Of a DNA stretch of 64,000 nt, positions 20,750 to 29,407 are shown in pieces. Under the pieces are notes generated by a model. That model saw only the letters and a program-made list of their open reading frames with translations. It searched no databases and had not been told where the DNA came from. Made by a program: the position numbers and the translations under genes. Where the stretch lies: assembly GCF_900218015.1 (NCBI RefSeq), contig NZ_UFQQ01000022.1:20591-84590 (forward strand). Direction: 5' to 3'. The stretch's first letter is position 1; each line of letters starts with the position of its first letter. This DNA is from Rhodopseudomonas pentothenatexigens. Lineage in GTDB: Bacteria > Pseudomonadota > Alphaproteobacteria > Rhizobiales > Xanthobacteraceae.

Positions 20750-21744
20750 CGGCCGGCCCTCATCACGCTGGCGAGGGTGGGCCATCCCGGCAGTTCGCCG
20801 GCGGCGTGGGCCGGCGCCGCGGTGCGCTCGGCGCCGCGCAGCTTGGCGGAGCGTGCGCGCGGATTGGCGGCGACTTCGGCATCGCCGGCCACGATCGGCC
20901 GCTTGGACAGCAGCGTGAAGCTCGGCGCCGCCTGCGCCAGCTCCGGCAGATGCCGCGAACCGCCGCCGGTCCGGCTGCGCTCGGCCAGGAAGGTCTTGAC
21001 GATGCGGTCTTCCAGCGAATGGAACGACACCACCGCCAGCCGGCCGCCCGGCTTCAGCACCCGCTCGGCGGCGTCCAGCGCCTGATGCAATTCGTCGAGC
21101 TCTTCGTTGACGAAGATCCGCAGGCCCTGGAACGTGCGGGTCGCCGGATGGATCTCGCCGGGCTTGGCGCGCACCACCTTGGCGACGATGTCGGCGAGCG
21201 CCTTGGTGGTGGTGATCGGCGCCTCGCCGCGCGCCGCCACGATGGCGCGGGCGACGTGGCGCGAATAGCGCTCCTCGCCGAAGATGTAGATGATGTTGGC
21301 GAGATCGGTTTCGGAGGCGCGCGCCACGACGTCGGCCGCGCTCGGGCCGTCGCGCCCCATCCGCATGTCGAGCGGCCCATCGAACCGGAACGAGAAGCCG
21401 CGCTCGGCCTGATCGAGCTGCATCGACGACACGCCGATATCCATCACCACGCCGTCGACCGTCGCGACGCCCTGCGCGGCGCAGACGTCCGCCAGATTGG
21501 AGAACCGGTCCTGCACCAGCGTCAGCCGGCCGGCCGCTTCGGCGACCAGCTCGGCACCGCCGGCGATCGCGGTCGGATCGCGGTCGATCGCGATCACCCG
21601 GCTGCCGGCGGTCTGCAGGATCAGCCGGGTATAGCCGCCCGCCCCGAACGTGCCGTCGAGATAGATCCCGCCGTCGCGCGGCGCGAGCAGTCCGACCGCC
21701 TCGGGCCCGAGCACCGGAACGTGCCGTGCAGCGGAACCGGTCAT
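20746..21744 (-). CDS. rsmH: 16S rRNA m4C1402 methyltransferase RsmH (MraW)
   Basis: SAM-dependent N4-methylation of C1402 in 16S rRNA. The 332 residues begin [20 protein letters not shown]. They show the SAM site [14 protein letters not shown], the acidic [18 protein letters not shown], the insert region with [13 protein letters not shown] and [16 protein letters not shown], and the late motif [15 protein letters not shown]. The ATG at 21744 gives the standard N-terminus; the long upstream extension is unlike the family and was excluded. It is the first gene of the right-hand part of the dcw cluster. Confidence 0.96.
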   Translation of the reverse strand: MTGSAARHVPVLGPEAVGLLAPRDGGIYLDGTFGAGGYTRLILQTAGSRVIAIDRDPTAIAGGAELVAEAAGRLTLVQDRFSNLADVCAAQGVATVDGVVMDIGVSSMQLDQAERGFSFRFDGPLDMRMGRDGPSAADVVARASETDLANIIYIFGEERYSRHVARAIVAARGEAPITTTKALADIVAKVVRAKPGEIHPATRTFQGLRIFVNEELDELHQALDAAERVLKPGGRLAVVSFHSLEDRIVKTFLAERSRTGGGSRHLPELAQAAPSFTLLSKRPIVAGDAEVAANPRARSAKLRGAERTAAPAHAAGELPGWPTLASVMRAGR

Positions 21745-22327
21745 GGCGATACCCCGGGCGCGCCGGGGCCGCGCCGGCCCCGCTTCGCGCGGACGCCGGA
21801 CGGGCGGCCCATCGGCTTGCTGCAGGGCAATCGGCCCATCATGCCTCGCCTCGTCCCATTGCGCCGGCGGGGCCCCGCGCCAGCCAGCCGAGACGACCGA
21901 CCAACCCGGCGCTCCGCTTGGAATCTGGTGGAGTTCCATCGGCTTATGGGGCGTTACAGGAGAATTTGCCGGGGTTTTGGACACCGGCCGTTCACCTCTC
22001 AGTAACGGCGCTTACGCTTAAGAAACCGTTGACGGTCGGACGGTCCGTTCAGCCCAGAAATGACGCCCCCGGTCAGCCGCGCGTTTCGCTGCGCTGCAGG
22101 ATGCGGAACCCGGCCTCGTCCACAGAAAATGGCGAAATCGTGAATACAGCGCGTTGCAGGAAGCGGCGGGGACTCAGATAGTAAATCGGAAGTTGCAGTC
22201 GGCGTTGATCAGCTTCGCCGTTGTCCTGCCAGTATTGAGTCGTCCGATGTTGTCAGGTTCGTTAGCGTCCGCTGGTCCGGAGTCGAAACGTCGACGCGCC
22301 CTCCCTTTGCCCAAGGGCATGGTGCCC
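21745..22327. other. Divergent control region between rsmH and the amidase gene; no mraZ
   Basis: About 580 bases separate rsmH from the divergent amidase gene. mraZ, the usual first gene of the cluster, was looked for on both strands and not found. The stretch 22000-22270 is AT-richer and includes the short palindrome CTTAAG within CGCTTACGCTTAAGAAACCG near 22009-22028. It is the likely promoter zone for the whole rsmH-to-murB run. No confident promoter could be assigned by eye. Confidence 0.5.
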
Positions 22328-23113
22328 ATGCAGACCTTCACGCCCGACTCGTCGATGGTGTCCGATGTCATTCCCTCGCCCAATCATGGCGAACGGAACA
22401 AGGCGCGCCGGCCCGACATGATCGTGCTGCACTACACCGGCATGCCGGACGTCGAAGGCGCCCTGACGCGGCTGTGCAAGGCCGGCACCGAAGTGTCGGC
22501 GCATTACGTCGTGCTCGAAGACGGTCGCATCCTGCAATGCGTCCCGGAATCCAAGCGTGCCTGGCACGCCGGCGTCGCCTGCTGGGCCGGCGAGGAAGAC
22601 ATCAACTCCTGCTCGATCGGCATCGAGATCGTCAATCGCGGCCATGATTGGGGCTATCCGGATTTTCCGCTGCGCCAGATCGCGGCGGTGATCGCGCTGT
22701 GCCGCGGCATCATCCTGCGCCGCGAGGTGCCGCCGCATCGCGTCGTCGGCCATTCCGACGTCGCTCCGGCGCGCAAGAAGGACCCCGGCGAAAAATTCCC
22801 GTGGCGGTCGCTCGCCGCCTCCGGAGTCGGCCTGTGGGTCGAGCCGGCGCGGATCGTGCCGGGTCCGGCGCTGAAGCAAGGCGCCGAGGGCGACGACGTG
22901 CGGCTGATGCAGCAGGCGCTGGCCGATTACGGCTACCGCGTCCCGGTCAACGGCAGCTACGACCACGCCACCACCGACGTCGTCACCGCGTTCCAGCGCC
23001 ACTTCCGCCCCGACAAGGTCGACGGCATCGCCGACGCCTCGACGCTGGCGACGCTGCACGCGCTGCTCGCACGCCTCCCGATCGAAGCCCGCGCGGTCGC
23101 GGCGCTGGGCTAA
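22328..23113 (+). CDS. N-acetylmuramoyl-L-alanine amidase (Amidase_2) with peptidoglycan-binding domain
   Basis: Zinc amidase of the AmpD/AmiD type that cuts the MurNAc-L-Ala bond. From the ATG at 22328 (261 residues), PSPNHGERNKARRPDMIVLHYTGM contains the first zinc His, and WHAGVACWAGEEDINSCSIGIEIVN the second. RVVGHSDVAPARKKDPGEKFPW has the third ligand set with H, D and the catalytic K. Residues about 180-250 form a PG_binding_1 domain (QGAEGDDVRLMQQALADYGY). AAGGG lies ten bases before this ATG; the ATG at 22319 is also possible. A still longer frame from 22154 would add a hydrophobic stretch, but it is atypical. It is divergent from the dcw cluster. Confidence 0.88.
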   Translation: MQTFTPDSSMVSDVIPSPNHGERNKARRPDMIVLHYTGMPDVEGALTRLCKAGTEVSAHYVVLEDGRILQCVPESKRAWHAGVACWAGEEDINSCSIGIEIVNRGHDWGYPDFPLRQIAAVIALCRGIILRREVPPHRVVGHSDVAPARKKDPGEKFPWRSLAASGVGLWVEPARIVPGPALKQGAEGDDVRLMQQALADYGYRVPVNGSYDHATTDVVTAFQRHFRPDKVDGIADASTLATLHALLARLPIEARAVAALG

Positions 23114-23176
23114 CCGTTTCCTCCACGCCACTTGCGGCTTGACGATCGCGGCCCGAGCCCGCATGGCTTGCCGCGT

Positions 23177-23656
23177 CAGTCGGCCGGACGGCCGCTCCGG
23201 CAAGCGCCGAAAGGCCGCCGGGGAGGAAAGTCCGGGCTCCATCGACATACGGTGCCGGATAACGTCCGGCGGGGGCGACCCCAGGGAAAGTGCCACAGAG
23301 AACGAACCGCCCGCCTACGCCCCTTCGGGGCTTCGGTGCGACAAGCCCCCGGGCCTGCCGCGCCATAGCAGCGCAAGCTGCGACGGCGGGTAAGGGTGAA
23401 AAGGTGCGGTAAGAGCGCACCGCGTCGCCGGCAACGGAGACGGCATGGTAAACCCCACCGGGAGCAAAACCGAATAGGGACGGCATCGCGGATAGTTCGC
23501 TGCTTGCAGCGATAACTCCGCAGGGCGATGTCAGGCTCGCCGTCCGGGTAGGTTGCTCGAGGCGCTGTGCAAACAGCGTCCCAGAGGAATGGCCGTCGCG
23601 TAGTGCCTGCGCAAGCGGGCGCTGCCCTCCAGAACCCGGCTTACAGGCCGGCTGAT
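23177..23656 (+). ncRNA. rnpB: RNase P RNA, bacterial class A
   Basis: Catalytic RNA of RNase P, which trims the 5' leader of pre-tRNAs. The hallmark block GAGGAAAGTCCGGGCTCC lies near 23223-23240. It is followed by CAGGGAAAGTGCCACAGAG, by GGGTAAGGGTGAAAAGGTGC, by the AGAGGAATGGCCG block near 23583, and by the closing ACAGGCCGGCTGAT. The 5' segment CAGTCGGCC pairs with GGCCGGCTG at the 3' end to make helix P1, which sets both boundaries. The strand is plus because these blocks occur in canonical order. Ends are accurate to a few bases. Confidence 0.95.
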
Positions 23657-23667
23657 ACTTGATCCAT

Positions 23668-23697
23668 GAAGGGCTCGGCCGAAACGCCGGGCCCTTC
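23668..23697 (+). terminator. Hairpin downstream of rnpB
   Basis: GAAGGGCTCGGC and GCCGGGCCCTTC form a 12-bp stem (one G-T pair) around the loop CGAAAC, 12 bases after the RNase P RNA. No strong T tract follows, so intrinsic termination is likely but not certain. It may also serve the convergent small genes from the other side. Confidence 0.65.
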
Positions 23698-23699
23698 GC

Positions 23700-23885
23700 C
23701 TATTCGCCCGGCGGCATGTAGCGACGCGTCGTACCCAAAAAGCGACTCCCGCCAGCACTTGCGGCGAGCTTCTCAGCGCGCTCCACGCCGCGGCGGTCGA
23801 GCCAAGCCTCGACCAGTCCGACCACCGCCATAACCGCCGCCAACACAACCGGCGACATGAGTGCAAACCACTGAAAGGCCGTCAT
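23700..23885 (-). CDS. Tiny membrane protein, second of a coupled pair
   Basis: A 61-residue protein with one clear hydrophobic helix (FALMSPVVLAAVMAVVGLVEAWL). A basic, soluble tail (RRGVERAEKLAASAGGSRF) follows. Its ATG overlaps the stop of the preceding small gene as ATGA, so it is almost certainly translated from the same message. No family is recognised. The pair is convergent with rnpB. Codon use is normal for the chromosome, which supports it being real despite its size. Confidence 0.6.
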   Translation of the reverse strand: MTAFQWFALMSPVVLAAVMAVVGLVEAWLDRRGVERAEKLAASAGGSRFLGTTRRYMPPGE

Positions 23886-24124
23886 TCCTCAAGCCCTCCA
23901 AGAGCCCATCGCCCCGCAAAACGTAGGAACACACCGGCAGCAATGCAAACGAGAAAACCAACGGTGCGGGAAAAATCATCGGCCGCAGCAGCCGTGGTTC
24001 CGTAGATGATCGTCCAGAATGGCGACAGAAATCCGGCGACCAACACCGCTATCGACGCGTTATTATACCACGTTGCACGCAGCTTCCGTCGTTCATTCCG
24101 GACCAATTTGTTCGGCTCGGCCAT
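23882..24124 (-). CDS. Small membrane protein, first of a coupled pair
   Basis: An 80-residue protein. A basic N-terminus (NKLVRNERRKLRATWYNN) is followed by one helix (ASIAVLVAGFLSPFWTIIYG), a short loop and a second helix (TVGFLVCIAAGVFLRFAGRWAL). AGGAGCGCGAC in front of the ATG is a strong ribosome-binding site. Proteins with a K/R-N-ER-KL opening and two helices occur in rhizobial genomes with no assigned function, as far as I recall. Nothing in the sequence identifies a toxin or an antitoxin. Confidence 0.65.
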   Translation of the reverse strand: MAEPNKLVRNERRKLRATWYNNASIAVLVAGFLSPFWTIIYGTTAAAADDFSRTVGFLVCIAAGVFLRFAGRWALGGLEE

Positions 24125-24202
24125 GTCGCGCTCCTATCGCTATCGTAGGAGAGGACATCGCGGACGGCTATTCTTCTAACGAGGGAAGTTGCGCTGAGTG
24201 TC

Positions 24203-25798
24203 TCAATGCCCCCCGCCGCCCGCCGCGGCCATCGGGTTGGCCGGCTTGGCGAGCAGGAACACCAGCGTGCTGAGTCCGAGGTAGAAGATCGTCAGCAGGA
24301 AGAACGCGTCGCCGTAACTCATCACCACCGCCTGGCGGTGGACGATGCTGCTGAGCTGTTTCAGCGCCATCATCGAGGCGTCGCCCATGCCCTGGAAGCG
24401 CTGGGTGAAGGTGTTGAGCAGTTCGACCGCCTGGGCGTTGCCCCAGGTCACCTTGTCGTGCAGCCGGGAGATGTGGAAGTCGGTGCGGCCGTCGAGCGCG
24501 GTGTTGATCAGCGCCAGTCCGAGCGCGCCGCCGAGGTTGCGGGTCAGGTTGAACAGGCCGGAGGCGTTCTTGACCCGGTGCGGCGGCAGCGTGCCGAGCG
24601 CGATGTTGTTGACCGGCACCATCGCCATCATCATGCCGACGCCGCGGAAGATCTGCGGCCACAAGAGCTCGTAGAAATCGAAGTCGCGGGTGATCCAGGT
24701 CATCTGCCAGGTGCCGCCGGCGAACAACAGCAGCCCGACCGCGATCAGGATCCGCATGTCGACCAGCGCCATCAGCCGGCCGACCAGCGGCGCCGACAGG
24801 AACATCGCGATGCCGGAGACGAACATCGTCTCGCCGATCATCAGCGCGCTGTAGCCGCGCACTTCGGCCAGATAGCGCGGGTAGATGTAGGTCAGGCCGT
24901 ACAGCCCTATGCCGACGCAGAACTGGAACATGCAGCCGATCGCGAAATTGCGGTCGGTGAAGGCGCGGATGTCGACGATCGGCTCGCGCGCGGTCAGCAC
25001 CCGCCAGAAGAATGCCACCGCCGACACCACGCCGACGATCGCGAAAATGAAGATCGACTCGTCGTTGAACCAGTCGTTGCGCGGCCCCTCTTCCAGCACG
25101 TATTCGAGCGAGCCGAGAAAGCCGGCCATGAAGCCGAGCCCCCACCAGTCGAAATGATCGAGCAGCTCGTAATGCGGCTCGTCGAAATCGACCAGCGCCA
25201 GCACGCCGATGGTGATCAGCACGCCGGGCACGACGTTGATGAAGAACAGCCAGTGCCACGACATCAGGTCGGTGATGTAGCCCCCGACCGTGGGCCCGAT
25301 GGTCGGCGCCAGCGTCGCGACCAGGCCGATGATCGGGCCGACCATGTTGAACTTGGAGCGCGGGAACACCGTATAGGCCGAGGCGAACACGGTCGGGATC
25401 ATGCCGGCGCCGAGGAAGCCCTGGATCGCCCGCCACACGATCATCTCGGCAATCGACGAGGTGAAACCGCACATCAGGCTGGCGAAGGTGAAGCCGGCCG
25501 CGGAGATCGCGAACAGGTTGCGGGTGCCGAGCGCGCGCGACAGGAAGCCGGACAGCGGGATCGCGATCACTTCGGCGATCAGATAGGCGGTCTGCACCCA
25601 CGAGACTTCGCTCGACGACGCCGACAGGCCGGCTTGGATTTCCGACAGCGACGCCGAGACGATCTGGATGTCCAGGATCGCCATGAACATCCCGAACACC
25701 ATGATCAAGAACGCGATCAGCCGGCTCGCCGGAACATGCTCCGACGGCTCGGCGGGCGCTTGGGCTGGTGCTGCGTCAGCGGTGGTCGATGCCGACAT
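24203..25798 (-). CDS. DHA2-family drug efflux transporter (EmrB-like)
   Basis: Proton-driven multidrug exporter of the inner membrane, 531 residues with about 14 transmembrane helices. The first helix contains LIVFGMFMAILDIQIVSASL-like residues, and the A-type loop has VQTAYLIAEVIAIPLSGFLSRALG. Further helices run to a C-terminal VMSYGDAFFLLTIFYLGLSTLVFLLAKP, typical of EmrB. The ATG at 25798 has GAGG nine bases upstream; the TTG two codons earlier is less likely. The membrane fusion partner gene lies upstream across a 153-base gap filled by a palindromic repeat. Confidence 0.92.
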   Translation of the reverse strand: MSASTTADAAPAQAPAEPSEHVPASRLIAFLIMVFGMFMAILDIQIVSASLSEIQAGLSASSSEVSWVQTAYLIAEVIAIPLSGFLSRALGTRNLFAISAAGFTFASLMCGFTSSIAEMIVWRAIQGFLGAGMIPTVFASAYTVFPRSKFNMVGPIIGLVATLAPTIGPTVGGYITDLMSWHWLFFINVVPGVLITIGVLALVDFDEPHYELLDHFDWWGLGFMAGFLGSLEYVLEEGPRNDWFNDESIFIFAIVGVVSAVAFFWRVLTAREPIVDIRAFTDRNFAIGCMFQFCVGIGLYGLTYIYPRYLAEVRGYSALMIGETMFVSGIAMFLSAPLVGRLMALVDMRILIAVGLLLFAGGTWQMTWITRDFDFYELLWPQIFRGVGMMMAMVPVNNIALGTLPPHRVKNASGLFNLTRNLGGALGLALINTALDGRTDFHISRLHDKVTWGNAQAVELLNTFTQRFQGMGDASMMALKQLSSIVHRQAVVMSYGDAFFLLTIFYLGLSTLVFLLAKPANPMAAAGGGGH

Positions 25799-25833
25799 CG
25801 GCAAGTCCTCGGAGGAGTTCGCTCGTCCTCATC

Positions 25834-25921
25834 GTCATGGCCGGGCTCGTCCCGGCCATCCACGTCTTTGTTGCAGCGATCTCAGTCGGGCGTGGATGCC
25901 CGGCACAAGGCCGGGCATGAC
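25834..25921. repeat. Composite palindromic repeat, family B, copy 1
   Basis: Starts GTCATGGCCGGGCTCGTCCC and ends CAAGGCCGGGCATGAC. Two hairpins (GGCCGGGCTCGTCCCGGCC, and GCCCGGCACAAGGCCGGGC) flank a variable centre, with CCACGTC complementary to GCGTGG. It occupies most of the emrA-emrB gap. Related copies are at 36149-36235 and 46855-46943, with a single-hairpin version at 60862-60893. Confidence 0.85.
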
Positions 25922-25951
25922 GAATGGTTGGCGCCCCGGCTGATCGGCCGC

Positions 25952-27223
25952 TTACTCGCCCGTCCGGGTGTCGACGTCGACATACACCGACATGCCGGCG
26001 CGCAGCAGGTTTTCGCCTGCCACGTCGGCGGGGACGCGGATGCGGACCGGGACGCGCTGCACGATCTTGGTGAAGTTGCCGGTGGCGTTGTCGGGCGGCA
26101 GCAGCGTGAACACCTGCCCGGCGGCCGGCGACAGGCTGTCGACGATGCCTTCGATCTTGCGGCTGGAATAGGCGTCGACCGAGATCGCCACCTTCTGGCC
26201 CGGCTTCAGCCGGCGAAGCTGGGTCTCCTTGAAATTGGCGTCGATATACACGCCGTCGAGCGGCACGATGTTGGCCATCCGCTGGCCGGCATTGATGAAG
26301 TCGCCGACATTGACCAGCCTGTTGGAGAACACGCCGGTCACCGGCGCCCGCACATTGGTGAAGGCGAGATCGCGTTCGGCCTTGGCCAGCGCGCTCTGCA
26401 GTTCGACGAGCTGGGCGCGGGCTTCCGCCTGCTGCGCCTTGGTCACTTCGACGTTGTCGCGGGCGGCGTCGAACGCGGCCTTGGCGGCGGCCACCGAAGC
26501 GATGGTCTGATCGCGGCTCGCCTGCGAGGTTTCGAACACCGCGCGCGAGGCGAAGCCCTTGGTCGAGAGCGCCTGCTGGCGATCGAAATCCAGCGCCGCG
26601 CGCCTGGCTGCGGCCTCGGCGGAGTCGAGCTGCGCCTGGGCCTGCTCCACCGCGCTCTGCTGCGCGGCGATCTGGCGGCCGATCCGCGCGATGGTGGCTT
26701 CCTGGGTGCCGATCTTGGCGCGGGCGGTGTCGACCGCGATCTTGTAGTCGCCGTCGTCGATCCGGAACACGACGTCGCCGGCCTTCACCTCGGAATTGTC
26801 GCGCGGCAGGATCGCTGCGAGGTGACCCGAAACCCGGGCGCCGAGCGTGGTGTTGTTGGCGCGGACATAGGCGTCGTCGGTCCCGACCATGAAGCGGCCG
26901 ACCAGCATGTATTGCGTGCCGAAATAACCGAGCGCCGCCAGCGCCGCGATGCCGACGCCGATCAGCACGAACTTCTTCTTGCCGGGCGGCTTGGCGGCGG
27001 CGGGACGCGCCGGCGGCGCGATCGGTTCCGACTCGGTTTCGGGCTCCGGCGGATCGGCGAGCTTCAGCGTCGACGGATCTTCCAGCAGCGAGCGCAGCGC
27101 CTCGGCCTGCGACGGCGCGGTTTGCGACGGCGCCGCACTCGCCTGCGCACCGGCGGCGGGCACCGCCTCCCCGTTCTCCGGATCGGGGCGCAGCACGCGG
27201 GCAGCCTGGTCGCGTCCGGACAT
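25952..27223 (-). CDS. HlyD/EmrA-family membrane fusion protein
   Basis: Periplasmic adaptor linking the EmrB-like pump to an outer-membrane channel. It has 423 residues. A disordered, acidic/Pro-rich cytoplasmic segment (1-80) precedes one transmembrane helix (FVLIGVGIAALAALGYFGTQY). The lipoyl half GRFMVGTDDAYVRANNTTLGARVSGHL follows, then long coiled-coil hairpin helices rich in Ala/Gln, and the second half VRAPVTGVFSNRLVNVGDFINAGQ. AGGAG lies in front of the ATG. It is the first gene of the efflux operon and is divergent from the tetR gene. Confidence 0.92.
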   Translation of the reverse strand: MSGRDQAARVLRPDPENGEAVPAAGAQASAAPSQTAPSQAEALRSLLEDPSTLKLADPPEPETESEPIAPPARPAAAKPPGKKKFVLIGVGIAALAALGYFGTQYMLVGRFMVGTDDAYVRANNTTLGARVSGHLAAILPRDNSEVKAGDVVFRIDDGDYKIAVDTARAKIGTQEATIARIGRQIAAQQSAVEQAQAQLDSAEAAARRAALDFDRQQALSTKGFASRAVFETSQASRDQTIASVAAAKAAFDAARDNVEVTKAQQAEARAQLVELQSALAKAERDLAFTNVRAPVTGVFSNRLVNVGDFINAGQRMANIVPLDGVYIDANFKETQLRRLKPGQKVAISVDAYSSRKIEGIVDSLSPAAGQVFTLLPPDNATGNFTKIVQRVPVRIRVPADVAGENLLRAGMSVYVDVDTRTGE

Positions 27224-27297
27224 CGAGGTCTCCTGAAATCAGCTCGCGCGAAAAGCGCTGCCCGGACGGTAGCCCTGGCAGGTATTCTCGTCTAGCA

Positions 27298-27326
27298 TTG
27301 ACCGAACGGTTCGGTCAACCTACTAT
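27298..27326. promoter_or_regulatory. TetR operator with overlapping divergent promoters
   Basis: A perfect palindrome at 27298-27318 has 10-base arms TTGACCGAAC and GTTCGGTCAA around one G. Each arm also supplies a TTGACC -35 element. Reading right, TTGACC, 17 bases, then TACTAT (27321-27326) make a promoter for the tetR gene. Reading left, TTGACC plus 17-18 bases gives CTAGAC/TAGACG for emrA, which is weaker. The operator is thus placed to repress both directions. The ATGs lie 75 and 83 bases away. Confidence 0.8.
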
Positions 27327-27400
27327 CTGACATCAGGGTAGCAGGTGAGCGTTTCTGCTCATGCTCCACCGCCCGTGATTTCGCAGGACAGGCTGAACCA

Positions 27401-28048
27401 ATGGTTGCGACAGCATCGGTGGCGCCGCTTCACAGCGACGACGACAGCGCCAAGCGACGCCAGATCCTCGAGGGCGCCCGCGCGGTGTTTCTGGAATTCG
27501 GCTTCGACGGCGCCAGCATGGGCGAGATCGCCCGCGCCGCCGGCGTCTCCAAGGGCACGCTGTACGTGTACTTCGCCGATAAGAACTCGCTGTTCTGCGA
27601 GATCGTCGAGCAGGAGAGCCTGGTGCAGGGGATGCTGTCGTTCGACTTCGTTGCGGATCGCGGCATCGAAGCGACGCTCCAGGCGTTCGGCAACGCCTAT
27701 ATCGGATTGATCTGCAATCCGCGCGGCGCCTCGGCGATCCGCACCGTGATGGCGATCGCCGAGCGGATGCCGGACATCGGCCGGCGCTACTACGAGCGGG
27801 TGATCGCCAACACCATCGGCCGGTTCGCGCGCTATCTGGAAGGACAGGTCGCGGCGGGCGCGCTGGCGATCGAGGATTGCGAACTCGCCGCCGCGCAGTT
27901 CATGCAAGCCTGTCAGGCGACGCTGTTCCTGCCGTTCATTTTTCAGACCGCCGAGCCGCCCTCCCCGCAGCGGATCTCCGGCGTCGTCGACAGCGCGACG
28001 CGGATGTTTCTCGCGGCCTACCGGGCGGAGCCGGGCGCCGGATCCTGA
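27401..28048 (+). CDS. TetR-family transcriptional regulator of the efflux pump
   Basis: A 215-residue repressor. The N-terminal helix-turn-helix reads [47 protein letters not shown] (about 19-65), the classical TetR pattern. The C-terminal ligand domain resembles the TetR_C group next to EmrAB and AcrAB pumps. It is divergent from emrA across a 177-base region holding a perfect 21-bp palindrome, so auto-regulation and control of the pump are inferred. Its stop abuts the stop of the convergent extensin-like gene. Confidence 0.93.
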   Translation: MVATASVAPLHSDDDSAKRRQILEGARAVFLEFGFDGASMGEIARAAGVSKGTLYVYFADKNSLFCEIVEQESLVQGMLSFDFVADRGIEATLQAFGNAYIGLICNPRGASAIRTVMAIAERMPDIGRRYYERVIANTIGRFARYLEGQVAAGALAIEDCELAAAQFMQACQATLFLPFIFQTAEPPSPQRISGVVDSATRMFLAAYRAEPGAGS

Positions 28049-29284
28049 CTAATCGTCCTCGGCCTCGTCGCGGTCGACCTTGTGGCGCGAGGCGCTGCGG
28101 CTGATCGAGCCGGTGACGCCGTTCCAGCCGGGGCCGCTGCTGCCGGCATAGGGATTACGCTGCTGCAGCCGCTGGGCGATCACTTCGCCGGGCACCGCGG
28201 CCGGCTTGCAGATCGAGCGCAGGTTGCGCCGGCGCATCAGGTCGACGTGGATGTGATCGTAGTGATACACGTTCGAGCCCGGTGCCAGCACCGTGTTGAA
28301 CACCCGGCACGCCGAATCCTGGACATCGTGCAGGAACGCCTGCTCCTCCGGCAATCCGCGCCAGCCGCCCTTGACGGTGATGCGGCGGCCGTCGGCCAGC
28401 ACGAAGGCCGAGATGTCGAGCGCGTTGCCGAACGCGTGCTCGGAGATGTGCGCGTTCGGATTGCCGTTCATGCCGCGACAGGAATACGCCGAGATCTGCT
28501 TGATCTCGACCACCCGCATGCCGAACCAGCGCATCGCCGCCGGCTGCACCGATTCCGCCAGCCAGCGATCCAGCGCCGACACGATCGGACACGCCAGCGT
28601 CGCGGTCGGCTTGATCGCAACCGGGCCGACCGAACCGGTGACGCCGCCCTGCTGCGCCGGGCCGAGCCGCGGCAGCGGGCGCTCGTCGACGCCCGGATAG
28701 CGCGGGGGCGGCGAATAGTTGCGGTCGTGCGGATAGCCGGTGACGTTCTCGGCCGGAGGCCGCCCGGCTGCAGGCTCGCCCTCCGGCGGCAATTCGATGT
28801 CGTCCTGAGAGGGCACCACGCCGGGCGCGTTGAGCGAGACCGGACCGTTGCCGTAGCCGGTTTGCGGCGCGCCGTAGCCGGCCTGTGGCTGTGCGCCGTA
28901 GTTCGGCGCCCGCGCCGGAGGCTCGCCGTAACCGCGATGCGTGGTCGCGTAGTTCGGTTGCGGCTGGGCGCCGGGCCAGCGCGGCTGGCTGGTGCCGCCG
29001 ATCGATCCCGGCGGCCGCAGATCGTCGGCATAGCCGATCGCGCCGGCTTCGCCGAGCGCCGCCACCTTCAGCGGAAACTCGGCGCCGCAGACGCCGGGGC
29101 CGGAAATCGGATCGATCCGGACCACGTCCGGCCCTTCCTTGACGGCGCCCGATTTCAGGCACGCGATCTCGGCCTCGGCCCGCCACGGTTCGCGTTCGGC
29201 GATCTGAAACAGACCGCGGCCGCAACCCGCGAGCGACACGAGGACGAAGGAGCCGACGAGATACAAACGAACTCCGCGCGTCAT
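28049..29284 (-). CDS. Extensin-like C-terminal domain lipoprotein
   Basis: A 411-residue secreted protein. The start at 29284 gives MTRGVRLYLVGSFVLVSLAGCGRG, a signal peptide ending in the lipobox SLAGC, so it should be lipid-anchored. The middle is a Pro/Gly/Tyr/Gln-rich low-complexity linker (GYGEPPARAPNYGAQPQAGY). The C-terminal 170 residues match the Extensin-like_C domain with ISAYSCRGMNGN, HISEHAFGNALDISAFVLADG and YHYDHIHVDLMRR, whose His/Asp pattern resembles LAS-type metallopeptidases. A role in envelope or peptidoglycan processing is plausible. The longer frame to 29371 would destroy the signal peptide. Confidence 0.88.
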   Translation of the reverse strand: MTRGVRLYLVGSFVLVSLAGCGRGLFQIAEREPWRAEAEIACLKSGAVKEGPDVVRIDPISGPGVCGAEFPLKVAALGEAGAIGYADDLRPPGSIGGTSQPRWPGAQPQPNYATTHRGYGEPPARAPNYGAQPQAGYGAPQTGYGNGPVSLNAPGVVPSQDDIELPPEGEPAAGRPPAENVTGYPHDRNYSPPPRYPGVDERPLPRLGPAQQGGVTGSVGPVAIKPTATLACPIVSALDRWLAESVQPAAMRWFGMRVVEIKQISAYSCRGMNGNPNAHISEHAFGNALDISAFVLADGRRITVKGGWRGLPEEQAFLHDVQDSACRVFNTVLAPGSNVYHYDHIHVDLMRRRNLRSICKPAAVPGEVIAQRLQQRNPYAGSSGPGWNGVTGSISRSASRHKVDRDEAEDD

Positions 29285-29354
29285 CCGCGCACAGTCCACC
29301 AATCTGATTAAAGAGAATTGAACGGTATCGGGCGACGATTCGTTAACTATGCGC

Positions 29355-29385
29355 GGCGCCGCGGAGCGCACTGCTCCGCAGCGCC
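29355..29385 (-). terminator. Strong hairpin after the chemoreceptor gene
   Basis: GGCGC-C-GCGGAGC pairs with GCTCCGC-A-GCGCC around a five-base loop, giving a 12-bp stem with one mismatch, 23 bases beyond the chemoreceptor stop. There is no T-run, so it may act as a weak terminator or an mRNA-stabilising stem. Confidence 0.55.
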
Positions 29386-29407
29386 GCGATGTCGCCGTAC
29401 TCGCCGA

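Noticed and set aside
22154..22327. N-terminal extension giving the amidase a signal-like segment
   Set aside because: The hydrophobic stretch (KLQSALISFAVVLPVL) is in frame, but the ribosome-binding site and family alignment favour the ATG at 22328. It is kept as an open alternative rather than the call.
24206..27295. Very long open frame on the plus strand opposite the emrB-emrA genes
   Set aside because: It is a by-product of high GC codon bias. The protein is a low-complexity Arg/His/Gln/Asp mix, and the minus strand encodes clear EmrB and EmrA proteins.
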